64,000 nt of DNA from Durusdinium trenchii (lineage: Eukaryota; Sar; Dinophyceae; Suessiales; Symbiodiniaceae), in assembly GCA_963970005.1 (NCBI GenBank), contig CAXAMN010023362.1, forward strand, positions 703,836 to 767,835. Direction: 5' to 3'. Of the stretch, positions 21,494 through 30,348 are shown one piece after another. The notes below the pieces were generated by a model, which saw nothing but the letters and a program-made list of their open reading frames with translations, was not told the DNA's origin and searched no databases. The translations under genes and the position numbers were made by a program. Numbering within the stretch: position 1 is the first letter of the stretch; every line of letters begins with the position of its first letter.

Positions 21494-22235
21494 GCGCCAC
21501 ATTGCCGATATGCTGCTGCGCGCTGATGCTCCGACTCCAACTTTACACTCCCCAGCAGCAGCCTACATCTTCACCGATCCACCCACCACTCACCACGGGC
21601 ATTTCTTACCCACTAATCCAATGCCATACATGGCACCCACAGCCACACATCAACCTGAACTACTCCTCCTCCACTGGCTGCTCCACACCATCACAACATT
21701 AGTGGACGATCTCCAGCATCACCCCTTGGTCCACGACCCCATCCCTCCGACGTCCTCCTTCACCAACACACCAGCATACAGACTTTACCTCCAACTTCGC
21801 AACACACTTCGCCACTTGATCAACACAACTCATGAAGCCCAGCGAGGGCTCAGCATTCTTCAGTTCCTGCCTGGTTCTCCGGGCTCACCTGGTCACTACC
21901 GCATGGACCCCACAGTGACTTTCGCACCGAACCACACCAACTATCTCACCCCATCCACCACAACACACACCCAAACACCAACCGATGCGACACCTGCACC
22001 ACAAACATCACTCGTTCGACATCTTCACCGCAGACGTCGATCCAGATCTCGGGATCGCCTCCCCCACACCACACCTACAAACCCGAACCTCTCGACACAG
22101 TCACGGCAACCTTTGGCAAACATCACCTTGGCCACCGCCGGACAGCGCGGCCAACTACACCGGGCACTATGGACAGCCTCTACGACTCCAAGCGCTGACC
22201 AACCTCCTGCTGGACCTGCAGAGCATCCTCTCTGA
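21486..22235 (+). CDS. Element ORF D, paralogue of ORF C
   Basis: Starts at ATG 21486 (MTERHIADMLLRADAP). The middle part is parallel to ORF C: LLLHWLLHTITTLVDDLQHH, a Pro-rich turn, YRLYLQLRNTLRHLINTTHE, then FLPGSPGSPGHYRMDP. The tail is Thr/Pro/His-rich with a basic patch (HRRRRSRSRDRLP), which suggests nucleic-acid binding or nuclear entry. Downstream of about 22000 a second frame is also open and may carry the true continuation. A T-rich stretch with CCGCAGCCATTT lies about 30 bases upstream of the ATG. Confidence 0.5.
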   Translation: MTERHIADMLLRADAPTPTLHSPAAAYIFTDPPTTHHGHFLPTNPMPYMAPTATHQPELLLLHWLLHTITTLVDDLQHHPLVHDPIPPTSSFTNTPAYRLYLQLRNTLRHLINTTHEAQRGLSILQFLPGSPGSPGHYRMDPTVTFAPNHTNYLTPSTTTHTQTPTDATPAPQTSLVRHLHRRRRSRSRDRLPHTTPTNPNLSTQSRQPLANITLATAGQRGQLHRALWTASTTPSADQPPAGPAEHPL

Positions 22236-22353
22236 TCCTACCGTAGCCCTGTACAGTCTCACCTCGAACATGCCACTACGGAAAACAACCAACCAGCATC
22301 TCAACGCATTACTTTACGTGTTCCGTTTTTCCTTGCCATTTCAGACCTTATTT

Positions 22354-22365
22354 CCGCAGCCATTT
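22354..22365 (+). promoter_or_regulatory. CCGCAGCCATTT box upstream of ORF E
   Basis: The same 12 bases as at 21443, again after a T-rich tract and about 50 bases ahead of the next ORF's ATG (22417). A related CTGCAGCCGTTT lies at 23342-23353 before ORF F. Confidence 0.35.
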
Positions 22366-22416
22366 GATCTATCTCAGCTCGCTCACCTGCCACACCACGG
22401 CCATTCCCTCTCCATC

Positions 22417-23207
22417 ATGGAGCACGAGTCGCCCGATTGGGAACGTACCCCCTCCGTGGAGATCGAAACCAAAGACGAGCCCTTGGAGACAACTCAGATC
22501 ATGGCAAAAACAGAAACATCCTCCACCAAGGATATCAAATTCGAAGATGCCAAAAAAGAGGAGGACTCACCTTCCCCTACAACCTTACTATGTCCTCCGG
22601 TCAGCAGCCTACCGGACACCTCCACTCCACCAGCCAAAGCACCACCAATACCACATGCCTCCTACCGCAACCTACCATTTCAGCACCGCCACCATCCACG
22701 ACATCATCCACAAGCAGTGAGGACCCCATCATCCTCACCACCAACGTTCCTATCCTGCCCAAAGCACGGCCTGGCTACCCGCCACTCAACACCACCTGGG
22801 TAGGGTCACCTCCTTTGCAAACCACCCGCACAGCCTCACAGAACACGAGTCACATCCACCACACACCACCCACACAGACCATCCTCCGTGTCACCATCCC
22901 ACGTCCTCAACACAACGGGCACATACTACCTTTCAACTTCTCCAGCGACATCAAGCACTACCTCAACCCCACCACACATCGTACACGACAACCCTTGCTC
23001 CCTTCCAGACAATCACCGCCCTGTCCAGCTCCACAGCCACTCTTCCCGTCAACCTCTTCCACAACCACTCCCACAGTTTTTCCACCAGTCCCACCAATTC
23101 CAGACGCACCATTGACAGACCACCAAGCGGCTACTCTCCAACATGCTATACTGCGCATCGCCAGACAAGCCGCTGCCGCTGCTGCTGTGGAAATGGCACC
23201 TCGCTGA
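22417..23207 (+). pseudogene. Element ORF E, acidic head and Ala-rich end
   Basis: ATG 22417 opens an acidic segment (MEHESPDWERTPSVEIETKD) with Lys/Glu repeats, then Pro/His/Ser-rich sequence up to a stop at 22803. A frame change somewhere between about 22570 and 22800 leads into the other open frame, which ends at 23207 with LTDHQAATLQHAILRIARQA and a poly-Ala helix. The two parts probably form one ancestral protein. No domain is recognised. Confidence 0.4.
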
Positions 23208-23316
23208 TTTACAGCTCAAGTCTCACCCAACCTCAAGACTTATCGTCGTCAACGGAAAAAGACAACAACACTACTTTCTTTTTTCATGAATTTTCCCACC
23301 TTTTTGACTGCCCGTT

Positions 23317-24363
23317 TTGTTCCGACAGTTTTCCTTTATTACTGCAGCCGTTTTTCAGTTTGATTGTGCACTAGGTCTCAGTCGCCCTCCTTTTCGCGTT
23401 GTGCCCCCTCTGTCGATCAACTATGGCACACACCAGGATTACGATGAGCAGTCAGAGGTTCTTTTGGTCTTCACTGACGATGCCGAAGACAATCAACCAC
23501 CACCTTCCACCTCTCCACCTCCCACATCCCCAACAGCAACAGCGACATCAGCACAACCTCCCACCCTTTCCACAGACCTTTCCGCAGACCAAGCTTTCTG
23601 GTCCGAAGTATACACTCTCAACCCACCACATGCACTGATGGGAGTCTTGACCGACCTCCACATCCATCGTTTCCTTCTCCATCAGCACCTTGCCACCCAC
23701 ACAGCTCTCGGCGAAACACCCATTGGACATCAACCCATCACTGACACTCTGCCACAACCCATCCAGCGTATTATCGCCATCTACCACAACAACTTGCAAC
23801 GTGCACAACACCACACGCGCCTCGCCCTCAACGCCATCGACACCCTGGCCCGCCTTCCACCAGCGGCCTACTTCGCGGACCCCAACCTCACCACACCAAC
23901 CCAAGCCACGACAGCCTCCCCACCAAGCCACATCACACCACTCCGACTATACCCACTACCAACCACCACCAACAGACATGCCAGCATTCACGATGCTACC
24001 ACTCAGACAATGTCGCCCTGGATGTCCGTGTTGGACAACCCTTTCACAGCCCCTCACTTCCATCAATCACAACAGACTACTCCACGACCGACCACTCACC
24101 ACCGCCACACACAGACAGATATCAATGGCATTGTCCACTTGTCCGCGTTCGCCGGCATCCCAGCCACACCACAAACGGAGCAATCAACCTCGTCCACCCC
24201 CACAGCAAACATTCCCAGCACCACCTCCCCCAGCCTTACTGCCGCGGCAAACAAGCAACCCCACGAGCGCTGGCAGTACGTCAACCTTATCCCTACCCCT
24301 GCAGTCACCATTCCGACACACCCTGAACCTACTCAGGACTACTTAGTGTCATGGAGTATGTGA
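23317..24363 (+). CDS. Element ORF F, distant member of the C/D family
   Basis: An open frame with no good in-frame ATG at its start; translation may begin after splicing into TACTGCAG at about 23345. After an acidic and Pro/Thr-rich head it has helical segments in the same positions as ORFs C and D (HALMGVLTDLHIHRFLLHQH; IQRIIAIYHNNLQRAQ; ALNAIDTLARLPPAAYFADP). The GxPGxPG turn is replaced by LPPAAYF. The rest is Thr/Pro-rich. The frame runs just into the strand-flipped block at 24360. Confidence 0.45.
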   Translation: MFRQFSFITAAVFQFDCALGLSRPPFRVVPPLSINYGTHQDYDEQSEVLLVFTDDAEDNQPPPSTSPPPTSPTATATSAQPPTLSTDLSADQAFWSEVYTLNPPHALMGVLTDLHIHRFLLHQHLATHTALGETPIGHQPITDTLPQPIQRIIAIYHNNLQRAQHHTRLALNAIDTLARLPPAAYFADPNLTTPTQATTASPPSHITPLRLYPLPTTTNRHASIHDATTQTMSPWMSVLDNPFTAPHFHQSQQTTPRPTTHHRHTQTDINGIVHLSAFAGIPATPQTEQSTSSTPTANIPSTTSPSLTAAANKQPHERWQYVNLIPTPAVTIPTHPEPTQDYLVSWSM

Positions 24364-25015
24364 TTCGGGTAGGTCGTGTGGTGGGTTGATATCAAACATA
24401 CATCTTCGGAGTAGGAGGCTTTTGTGGCCGACATAAAGCTGCGGCGCATTCAGTGGTTGTCGGCGTGCCAGGGGTCATGCTCCGGTTCATAGTTTTGGAG
24501 GTGGAGCGGCAGGGGGCGCCCCTGCGTGTCGTAGTACCCCGGTGGCAGGGGATGCGAGGCTGTGGGAGCCGCTGTGGTGTTGGTGGGTGGCGTGGTGTAT
24601 TCTGGAGCCAGTTGGGTTGGGGGCTGCTGTGATGGTTGGACAGGATAGTAGGATGGCCATGCGTGTGGCGGCTGGGGCGAGGCTTGTGTCGGTGCTGAAG
24701 TCGGTGGCGGATGGGCTGCCACACCCTGGTTGGAGGGGTTGGTTGATGGCCGGAGCCTGTTGGGTGGAACGCAAGGCTGGCGGGGGATGTTTTGGGAGAG
24801 GTTGCACTGTGGGGAGGAATTGTTGTGGTGTTGAGCGTGGTGCTGTGGGGGTGGGAATTGGGGAGCCAGAGCGTGGATCCGGCTGCCGAGTGCGGGTAGG
24901 GGTGGTCGAACGTGGTGGGGTTTTGGAGCGCTTGGTGCGCGGGGTGCCGCCAATTATCTTCGGACTGCAGCCATCCACATCGAGGCCTCCACCAGTTTCA
25001 CTACGCACCACGAAA
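24360..25015 (-). other. Inverted C-rich block inside the element
   Basis: Here the plus strand turns G-rich and T-rich, and the long Pro/Gln/Thr-rich frames lie on the minus strand (for example GYYDTQGRPLPLHLQNYEPE ending near 24450, and SPKIIGGTPRTKRSKTPP near 24930). On both sides the C-rich strand is plus. The block resembles the Pro/Gln/Tyr-rich heads of ORFs A and G. It is most simply an inverted fragment or an oppositely inserted relative. Three frames are open, so no single protein is asserted. Confidence 0.6.
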
Positions 25016-25268
25016 AAACGGAAGATGATTGATGCAGTTTGTTTTTTTCTGTTTCGGTTTCTACTTCAGTTTCGCACTCGCTTTGCTGTGCATTTCAGAT
25101 TCTCAACCTTTCCATGAACTTACGGGTAGGGCACATGACCGTCATCCTCACCACGTTTGCTCCTATAGGATACATGTTATTACCTTTCCTGCGCGTCCAA
25201 TTTTTCAGCCTGCTCAAGCAACTACTCGCGATTGTCTTCACTCGAGTTCCAGCCGGCACTTCATCATC

Positions 25269-26372
25269 ATGGACGCACAATGGCAACAGTACTACTGGAA
25301 CCACTATTTGCTCCAGCAGCAGCAACAACAGCAGCTCGCTACCACAGAAGCCACTACCACCCATCCTCCTGCAAACCATCACCCATACAACCCCACTGGC
25401 ACTTATGGTCCACCCACCCACGCTCTTCGCACACACCAGACCCACCATGCACACCCATACACGCCACCACCACAGCACACGCCCCCACAGGCGAATCCAC
25501 CACAAATGACTCCACCATCAAAGCCAGAGTTCCCACCCCCGCCACCTCCGCCGCTGCCTACCGCAGCTCCAGTCACTCCACCAGGTTCGTCGTTCAAACA
25601 CAGCCCACAGCCAGGAGCGGCCGCTGGCTCCGGATCTGCACCTCCCCCACCACCCCACATCCCTTCACCCAAGCCACCACTCCAGGACTCCTGGCACCAA
25701 ACTGATCACCATTGGGACGCCAACACACTCCACGGCCACCAGCTCTACAGAACAATACAACCTACCCAATGGTCGCGCAAAGCAGGAGTTGCCGGCCTCC
25801 CAACATTCGACATCTTCGCCTGGCAACTTGCATACCATGGAACTGCCGAGTATACGGCACGCACCCTCAGCCATGGGAAGTATACAGGCTTCATCGCCAC
25901 TCGAAGTGTGGCAGAATCCGTTTTTGTCACACACCTCCTCCAGGAGATCCGGGAGAAACGCCTGGACCTGGACGGCATCGCCGAAACCCTCCACACCAAA
26001 CAAGGCACCGACGTCCCCAGCAAAACAACCCAGGCACGGGCTTTCCACGCCCCTTTGATCAACCTCCTCATCCAACAACTCCAATCCCATTCACCGGCCC
26101 CTGCCGAAGGCACTGCCCTACGCGCCCTCAAGAACACCACCGACGAACTTGCCCGCGCCAAACAGAAGCTCCACAACCTGGGCAATCCCCTCACTCCGGT
26201 GAAGGGTACCGGCCACGCCACAGGCTCTGGCGAACCATCCCACCCACCAACTCCACCCGCACACAAGCCACCAGTTTTGGCCGACGTCCTGCAACCCCCA
26301 CACCCATCTCTGAAGGACGACGCCCCCGACAGCTGGACCAATGCCGACATCCAACACTGGGTTACCCAGTAA
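25269..26372 (+). CDS. Element ORF G, poly-Gln head and unknown domain
   Basis: Starts at ATG 25269 (MDAQWQQYYWNHYLLQQQQ), followed by His/Pro/Thr-rich sequence. A structured region starts at about 25700: HGHQLYRTIQPTQWSRKAG, FDIFAWQLAYHGTAEYTAR, FIATRSVAESVFVTHLLQEI and APLINLLIQQLQSH, then a Pro-rich linker and SWTNADIQHWVTQ before a stop at 26370. The next frame resumes at once with KVTTQQLKEAATRYGLPL, so ORF G and the GIY-YIG/RT frames may once have been one polyprotein. I do not recognise the structured region. Confidence 0.55.
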   Translation: MDAQWQQYYWNHYLLQQQQQQQLATTEATTTHPPANHHPYNPTGTYGPPTHALRTHQTHHAHPYTPPPQHTPPQANPPQMTPPSKPEFPPPPPPPLPTAAPVTPPGSSFKHSPQPGAAAGSGSAPPPPPHIPSPKPPLQDSWHQTDHHWDANTLHGHQLYRTIQPTQWSRKAGVAGLPTFDIFAWQLAYHGTAEYTARTLSHGKYTGFIATRSVAESVFVTHLLQEIREKRLDLDGIAETLHTKQGTDVPSKTTQARAFHAPLINLLIQQLQSHSPAPAEGTALRALKNTTDELARAKQKLHNLGNPLTPVKGTGHATGSGEPSHPPTPPAHKPPVLADVLQPPHPSLKDDAPDSWTNADIQHWVTQ

Positions 26373-26373
26373 G

Positions 26374-27610
26374 GTCACCACCCAGCAGTTGAAGGAGGCC
26401 GCTACACGCTACGGTCTCCCGCTCGGCCGCGTCAACCGCCTCCCCAATTCGCAGTTTGCAACACCTGGTCAGCGTGGGAGCGGCCATTGGCTGCCGACTC
26501 GCCATTCTCAGCCAGCAGCAACCCAGCCACAACACCATGCAACAACTCTTCCACCTCCACCGTGCTCTATCCCTCTTGATCCACCACACACAATACATCG
26601 AACGAGCAGAGGCCATTTTTGCCACAGGCCTCATCCACATCACTTTACTCTTTGCCTACCCATCCACAACACACCGATCTCAACAATGGAGAAATCGGTT
26701 CCGTCAACTCCACATTCTTCCACATACCTATCACTATCACAACTTTCTTTCCCAGAATTCCGTTTACATCAAACTCCACTTCAACCCCATTCCACCACAT
26801 CGTTGTTACCACCAGCATGGCCACTTCTACGTCGGCTCTACAGCCATTGGCATCCCCCACAGAGAACACAACCGCCGTGCCAAGCTCAAACAACTCCAGA
26901 ACAACATCCCAATTTCAGCAGAACTATCCTTACGCCACTGGCATTCGCACAACAACATTCACCATTACACCACCATTCAGCTCACGTCCCACGACACCTA
27001 TGATCAGGCCTGGATCCAAGAACACCACCACATTGCCATTTGGATGCCCACACTCAACTGGCCTTTCATTTCTCACCACCTCAAACTCAAAGCCCAGGGA
27101 TGGCAATTCACCAAACATCGTGCGCATTTCTACTCCAGACTAGCCACCCACAAACGCCTCTTCCGACGACTGCGACAACGCCAACATACCATCCGAGAGC
27201 CGCACCTTTACACTTCTACCAAACATCACGCTCTCACACTACTTCGCAACCTCACCAAACACACAGCCGCCTCCTTTGAAGCAGCCAAACAACTCCGCAG
27301 CGGTCGCCATACTGACCTCGAAGTCTACGCCATCCGGCGTATGGCCGCCAATCTCGAAGAACCAGGCCGCAGCAGAGCTCTCCACATTATCAACAAAGCC
27401 CTCCTCTATCGCAACCTTACACCACCCAAACCGAACATCCCGCTAACAGTGCCTTTCTTGGCGCATGATGACTTTACCAAACACTGCCAACAGTGGCTCC
27501 GTACCACCATCCAGCAACACAAGCATTTGGCCATACCCCTTCACCTCCCATCCCATCGCATACGTGAAGCCGCTCTCACAAGACCCTACGATCCCAGCTC
27601 CACAATCACC
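26374..27610 (+). pseudogene. Element ORF H, part 1: GIY-YIG endonuclease
   Basis: After a short piece in one frame (QQLKEAATRYGLPLGRVNRL, 26385-26445) the main frame runs to about 27610. A GIY-YIG-type core is read as GHFYVGSTAIGIPHREHNRR at about 26820-26880 (YVG, then R and H at the expected spacing). Downstream AWIQEHHHIAIWMPTLNWPF, about 27010-27070, gives the catalytic Glu helix and the P-x-LN ending. A long Arg/His/Leu-rich helical linker (KRLFRRLRQRQH; HIINKALLYRNL) follows. A frameshift near 27600 separates it from the RT. GIY-YIG nucleases of Penelope-like elements nick the target; in most they lie after the RT, here before it. Confidence 0.55.
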
Positions 27611-29261
27611 GGACCTGGGAAGACACTCTCCACTCGCCACCTGATTCGGCAGATCTTCCCTGTGCGCGCAACCACCTTCGCACTCTCCTTCAAGATCCAG
27701 ATACACCTACCACCAATGGTCACTATATCCTCACCCTGGACCAACTACAACTCCCACCACACCTCACCATTTTCCTCAACGCCGACATGAATAGCACCTA
27801 CTACCCCAGCAAGGCCCGTTATTTTCTCACTTTCAAAACGGCCTACACGAAGTGGCTCAAGCTCCAAGGGCTACCACCTTCCCTCGCACAGCATTTGGAC
27901 CCATTCCTCGCACACCAATGGCGCCTCCACAACACGCATCTCAAACAACAACCCCGCTTTACAGCTAGGTTGCTCCGCCAACTCCAAGAATTTCTTGGTC
28001 CACACACAGTACTTCACCATGCTGACCACGAACTACAGCAACTCCGACTGTTCTGCCCCCGCCAATATTTCACCGGAGCCCTGAACACTTGGCAATCCCC
28101 CGAACTTTTCGAACCACTTCCCCACCTTACAGCAGCAAACATCCACGACCATCTCCAGGCCACAGTCCCACCTGTCCTCCGCACCCGCTACAAGTGGGGC
28201 TTCCGCAAGGAGTTCAACATTCCCTATGGAGTCGTTCACCTCAAGGAGAAAAAGCACTGGCAGAAAGGCCGCACCATCATCTCATACTTTCATTCACTTT
28301 CCGGCAACCTCCTACGTATCACCAGCCGTGCCCTGGACATTATACTCCAACACCTCTACCCGCAACATCCAGGACAACTTTCCATCCCACAACTCTGGCG
28401 CCACTTCCACAGCTACCTCGCCCAAACCCCCGCAGACATCTCCCTACACGCCACCAACGACGACCTGGTGGGCTTCTTCAACTCGGTTCCCCAGCATCGC
28501 TTGATCGATGCAGTTCACTCCATGATTCACCACTGGCAACAACAACAATCCTCACACACCCGCACAGTGGACATTCACGCCACCGGCAACCCCTTCCACC
28601 ACTCCCACATCGGCCGACACCACCAGAAACATCCCACGCAACGCACCATCCAGACCTCCGACATCACCACCATTGTTGCCTATGCACTCAACACCTGCAT
28701 TTTCCGGGCTTGCAATAACACCTACAAGCAAATCCGAGGAGCTGGGATTGGCTCCCAACTCTCTCCAGCCCTTTGCAATGTCGCCATCACACTCATTGAA
28801 CACTCCTGGCACCAGATCCACAACAACCTACTTCACCACACGGACCTACACTTTACCTACTACCGCTATGTCGACAACCGTTTCATTGTCCACAATGAGC
28901 ACTTCCTCCGCCACCCCGCCATTCAAACCCTTATCCACCACAACTTCTTTGGAGACCCAGTCGAACTTGAACCGGTGGATGACTTTCACCTCCTGGGTTT
29001 CAACATTGACCTCCAACAACGCACCATCACCTACATACAACCTTCCCAACCCTGGAAAATCAGGAATGTCACCACAGCCGGGAGCCAGCGCTTGGCTCTG
29101 TCAGACCTCCAATCCAGACTTCACATCATCCGCAAATACACCTTTCCACCCTCAAGCGCTGACGCTGCTGCTGCCGAGCTAGTGAGGCTCTATGTCCAAA
29201 AAGGACACAACCACCAAGCCTGCCACCGTTTTTTGAAAAAAAAGCGCCGACGACGGCGACC
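27600..29261 (+). CDS. Element ORF H, part 2: reverse transcriptase (YVDN type)
   Basis: One frame is open from upstream of ATG 27787 to a stop at 29551; the part beyond 29261 is the flanking repeat and is unlikely to be true protein. RT landmarks: KWGFRKEFNIPYGVVHLK; KGRTIISYFHSLSGNLLR; motif A NDDLVGFFNSVP (about 28460); motif B GAGIGSQLSPALCN (about 28741); motif C YYRYVDNRFIV (about 28859) with Asn where YxDD enzymes have the second Asp; motif D-like HLLGFNID (about 28990). It ends in a basic run (FLKKKRRRRR). The FFNSVP, GSxLSP and RYVD boxes are closest to Penelope-like RTs, which encode the polymerase used in target-primed copying. Confidence 0.75.
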
Positions 29262-29672
29262 TGTGTGTGTCCACCCCTGGGCCAAGGGTTTCCTACCAAC
29301 TCTTCCACTCCCACTTTTCAACCACAGTTTCACCGGCAGGGGGGCAGTGAATCTCATTCCATCCACTGCCCAACGAAGACGGTGGTTTGAGATTGTGAAG
29401 CGAGAAAGGCCGATTTCTCATGTACCTGCTGAGTTTTCCACACGCTGTCACCCTACTCTTCCACGTTTTGATTCACGGTTCTTCATGCTCCCACCCCCAA
29501 ATTTTTTTCCTTGCAGCTGTGCCGCGCGACGTTTGACACCGCCGATCTTGTGAGCTGCAGATGTGCACCAACTTTTGTTAAACAATACTTTTTCACGGAC
29601 TCTGCCACCTTGCCGTTCCCTCACCATTTTCGACTTGGGAACTGAGTTTAACGGAATACAAATGTCAGAGTG
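29262..29672 (+). repeat. 412-bp flanking direct repeat, downstream copy
   Basis: The second copy (411 bp here) of the repeat at 15637-16048. It begins directly after the basic C-terminus of the RT, and the RT frame runs on into it until 29553. It marks the 3' end of the large element. Confidence 0.9.
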
Positions 29673-29705
29673 CGAAACCCTTGGAATCACGGGGAATCCG
29701 TTGAT

Positions 29706-30348
29706 TTTCCAAGCAGGGAGCACCGCACCTGGAAGAGAGATAGGGCAGGGGCCAACGAAGACACCTTTCTCTTGCTCGAGATATCGACGGGAGACGTCCT
29801 GTCGACGTACCTGCAACTGTGTGTGGCGTTGAGTAACCACATCCCGCTCTAGAGCTCAGGCTGGTGAGGTTTCAGGCTATGGTGCGAGTCGGCCGGCGTC
29901 GGCCGGCGGGTTGCCGTGTCGGCCGGCGCCGATGCGCCGTGTCGGCGCCGCGGTGTGCCGCGTCGGCCGGCGCTTTGCGCCGAAAGCCAGCGTCGGCCGG
30001 CGCTGTGTCGGCCGGCGGTGCGCCGTGTCGGCCGGCGGGGCGCTGAGTCGCGCCTCTGCTTTCTCGTGTTTGTCTGACTCGCGCGTCTGCTTTCTGACTC
30101 AGTGACTCGGTCTTTGCTCTGAGGTGTGGCCATCGGGGCCGGCAGACGCGCATTATAATGCACTCGTCGCTTGGAACTTGACTTGCTTCTTGCACTTTGA
30201 TTCGGATGCCTCACGGAGGTCGCATATCGCTTTGGTTGGACGCTGCTCCATTTACAACTTTCAGGCATCCACCTGGATTCTTAGGCTTTTTACTTCGGCT
30301 GGCGTGTGGCAAACCGCAATCGTGTCAGCACGCATTATGTTGAGTGTG
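29706..30348 (+). repeat. Dispersed repeat R2, copy A (interrupted)
   Basis: Matches 31418-31846 in the same orientation: TTTCCAAGCAGG, then CACCGCACCTGG with a small hairpin (AGAGATAGG pairing with CCTTTCTCT, one mismatch here), then GAGCTCAGGCTGGTGA, and a distal part ending GTGTCAGCACGC. A GC-rich minisatellite (about 29872-30137) sits inside this copy only. No protein is supported. Confidence 0.8.
29872..30137 (+). repeat. GTCGGCCGGCG minisatellite
   Basis: Irregular tandem units built on GTCGGCCGGCG and CGGCGCCG, each containing the palindrome GCCGGC. Arg/Ala/Gly-rich frames are open on both strands only because of the GC content. It interrupts repeat R2. Confidence 0.85.

Larger units (their letters stand above)
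16049..29672 (+). mobile_element. Large C-rich multi-ORF retroelement with GIY-YIG and RT (Penelope-like)
   Basis: A 13.6-kb unit between direct repeats (copy 2 included). From about 17.1 to 29.25 kb the plus strand is rich in C and poor in G, and carries a chain of Pro/Thr/His/Gln-rich ORFs, all on the plus strand except one flipped block at 24360-25015. The last two frames encode a GIY-YIG nuclease and then an RT. An N-terminal GIY-YIG is the order reported for the permuted Penelope-like groups (Naiad/Chlamys type). The number of accessory ORFs, one with a Myb/SANT domain, is far beyond what such elements usually carry, so it could also be a nested composite. Frameshifts suggest a decayed copy. 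Confidence 0.65.

Noticed and set aside
25745..26350. Minus-strand ORFs opposite ORF G
   Set aside because: Shadow frames of a C-rich plus-strand coding region.
27787..27790. ATGA overlap as a programmed stop-restart between GIY-YIG and RT frames
   Set aside because: The RT frame is already coding-like well upstream of that ATG, so a decay frameshift near 27600 explains the change of frame better.
16049..29672. LTR retrotransposon with 412-bp LTRs
   Set aside because: No integrase, aspartic protease or tyrosine-recombinase motif is seen, no TG...CA ends, and the RT and GIY-YIG domains fit a Penelope-like element.
29849..30268. Arg/Ala-rich ORFs on both strands
   Set aside because: GC-rich minisatellite keeps all frames open; no motif or splice support.
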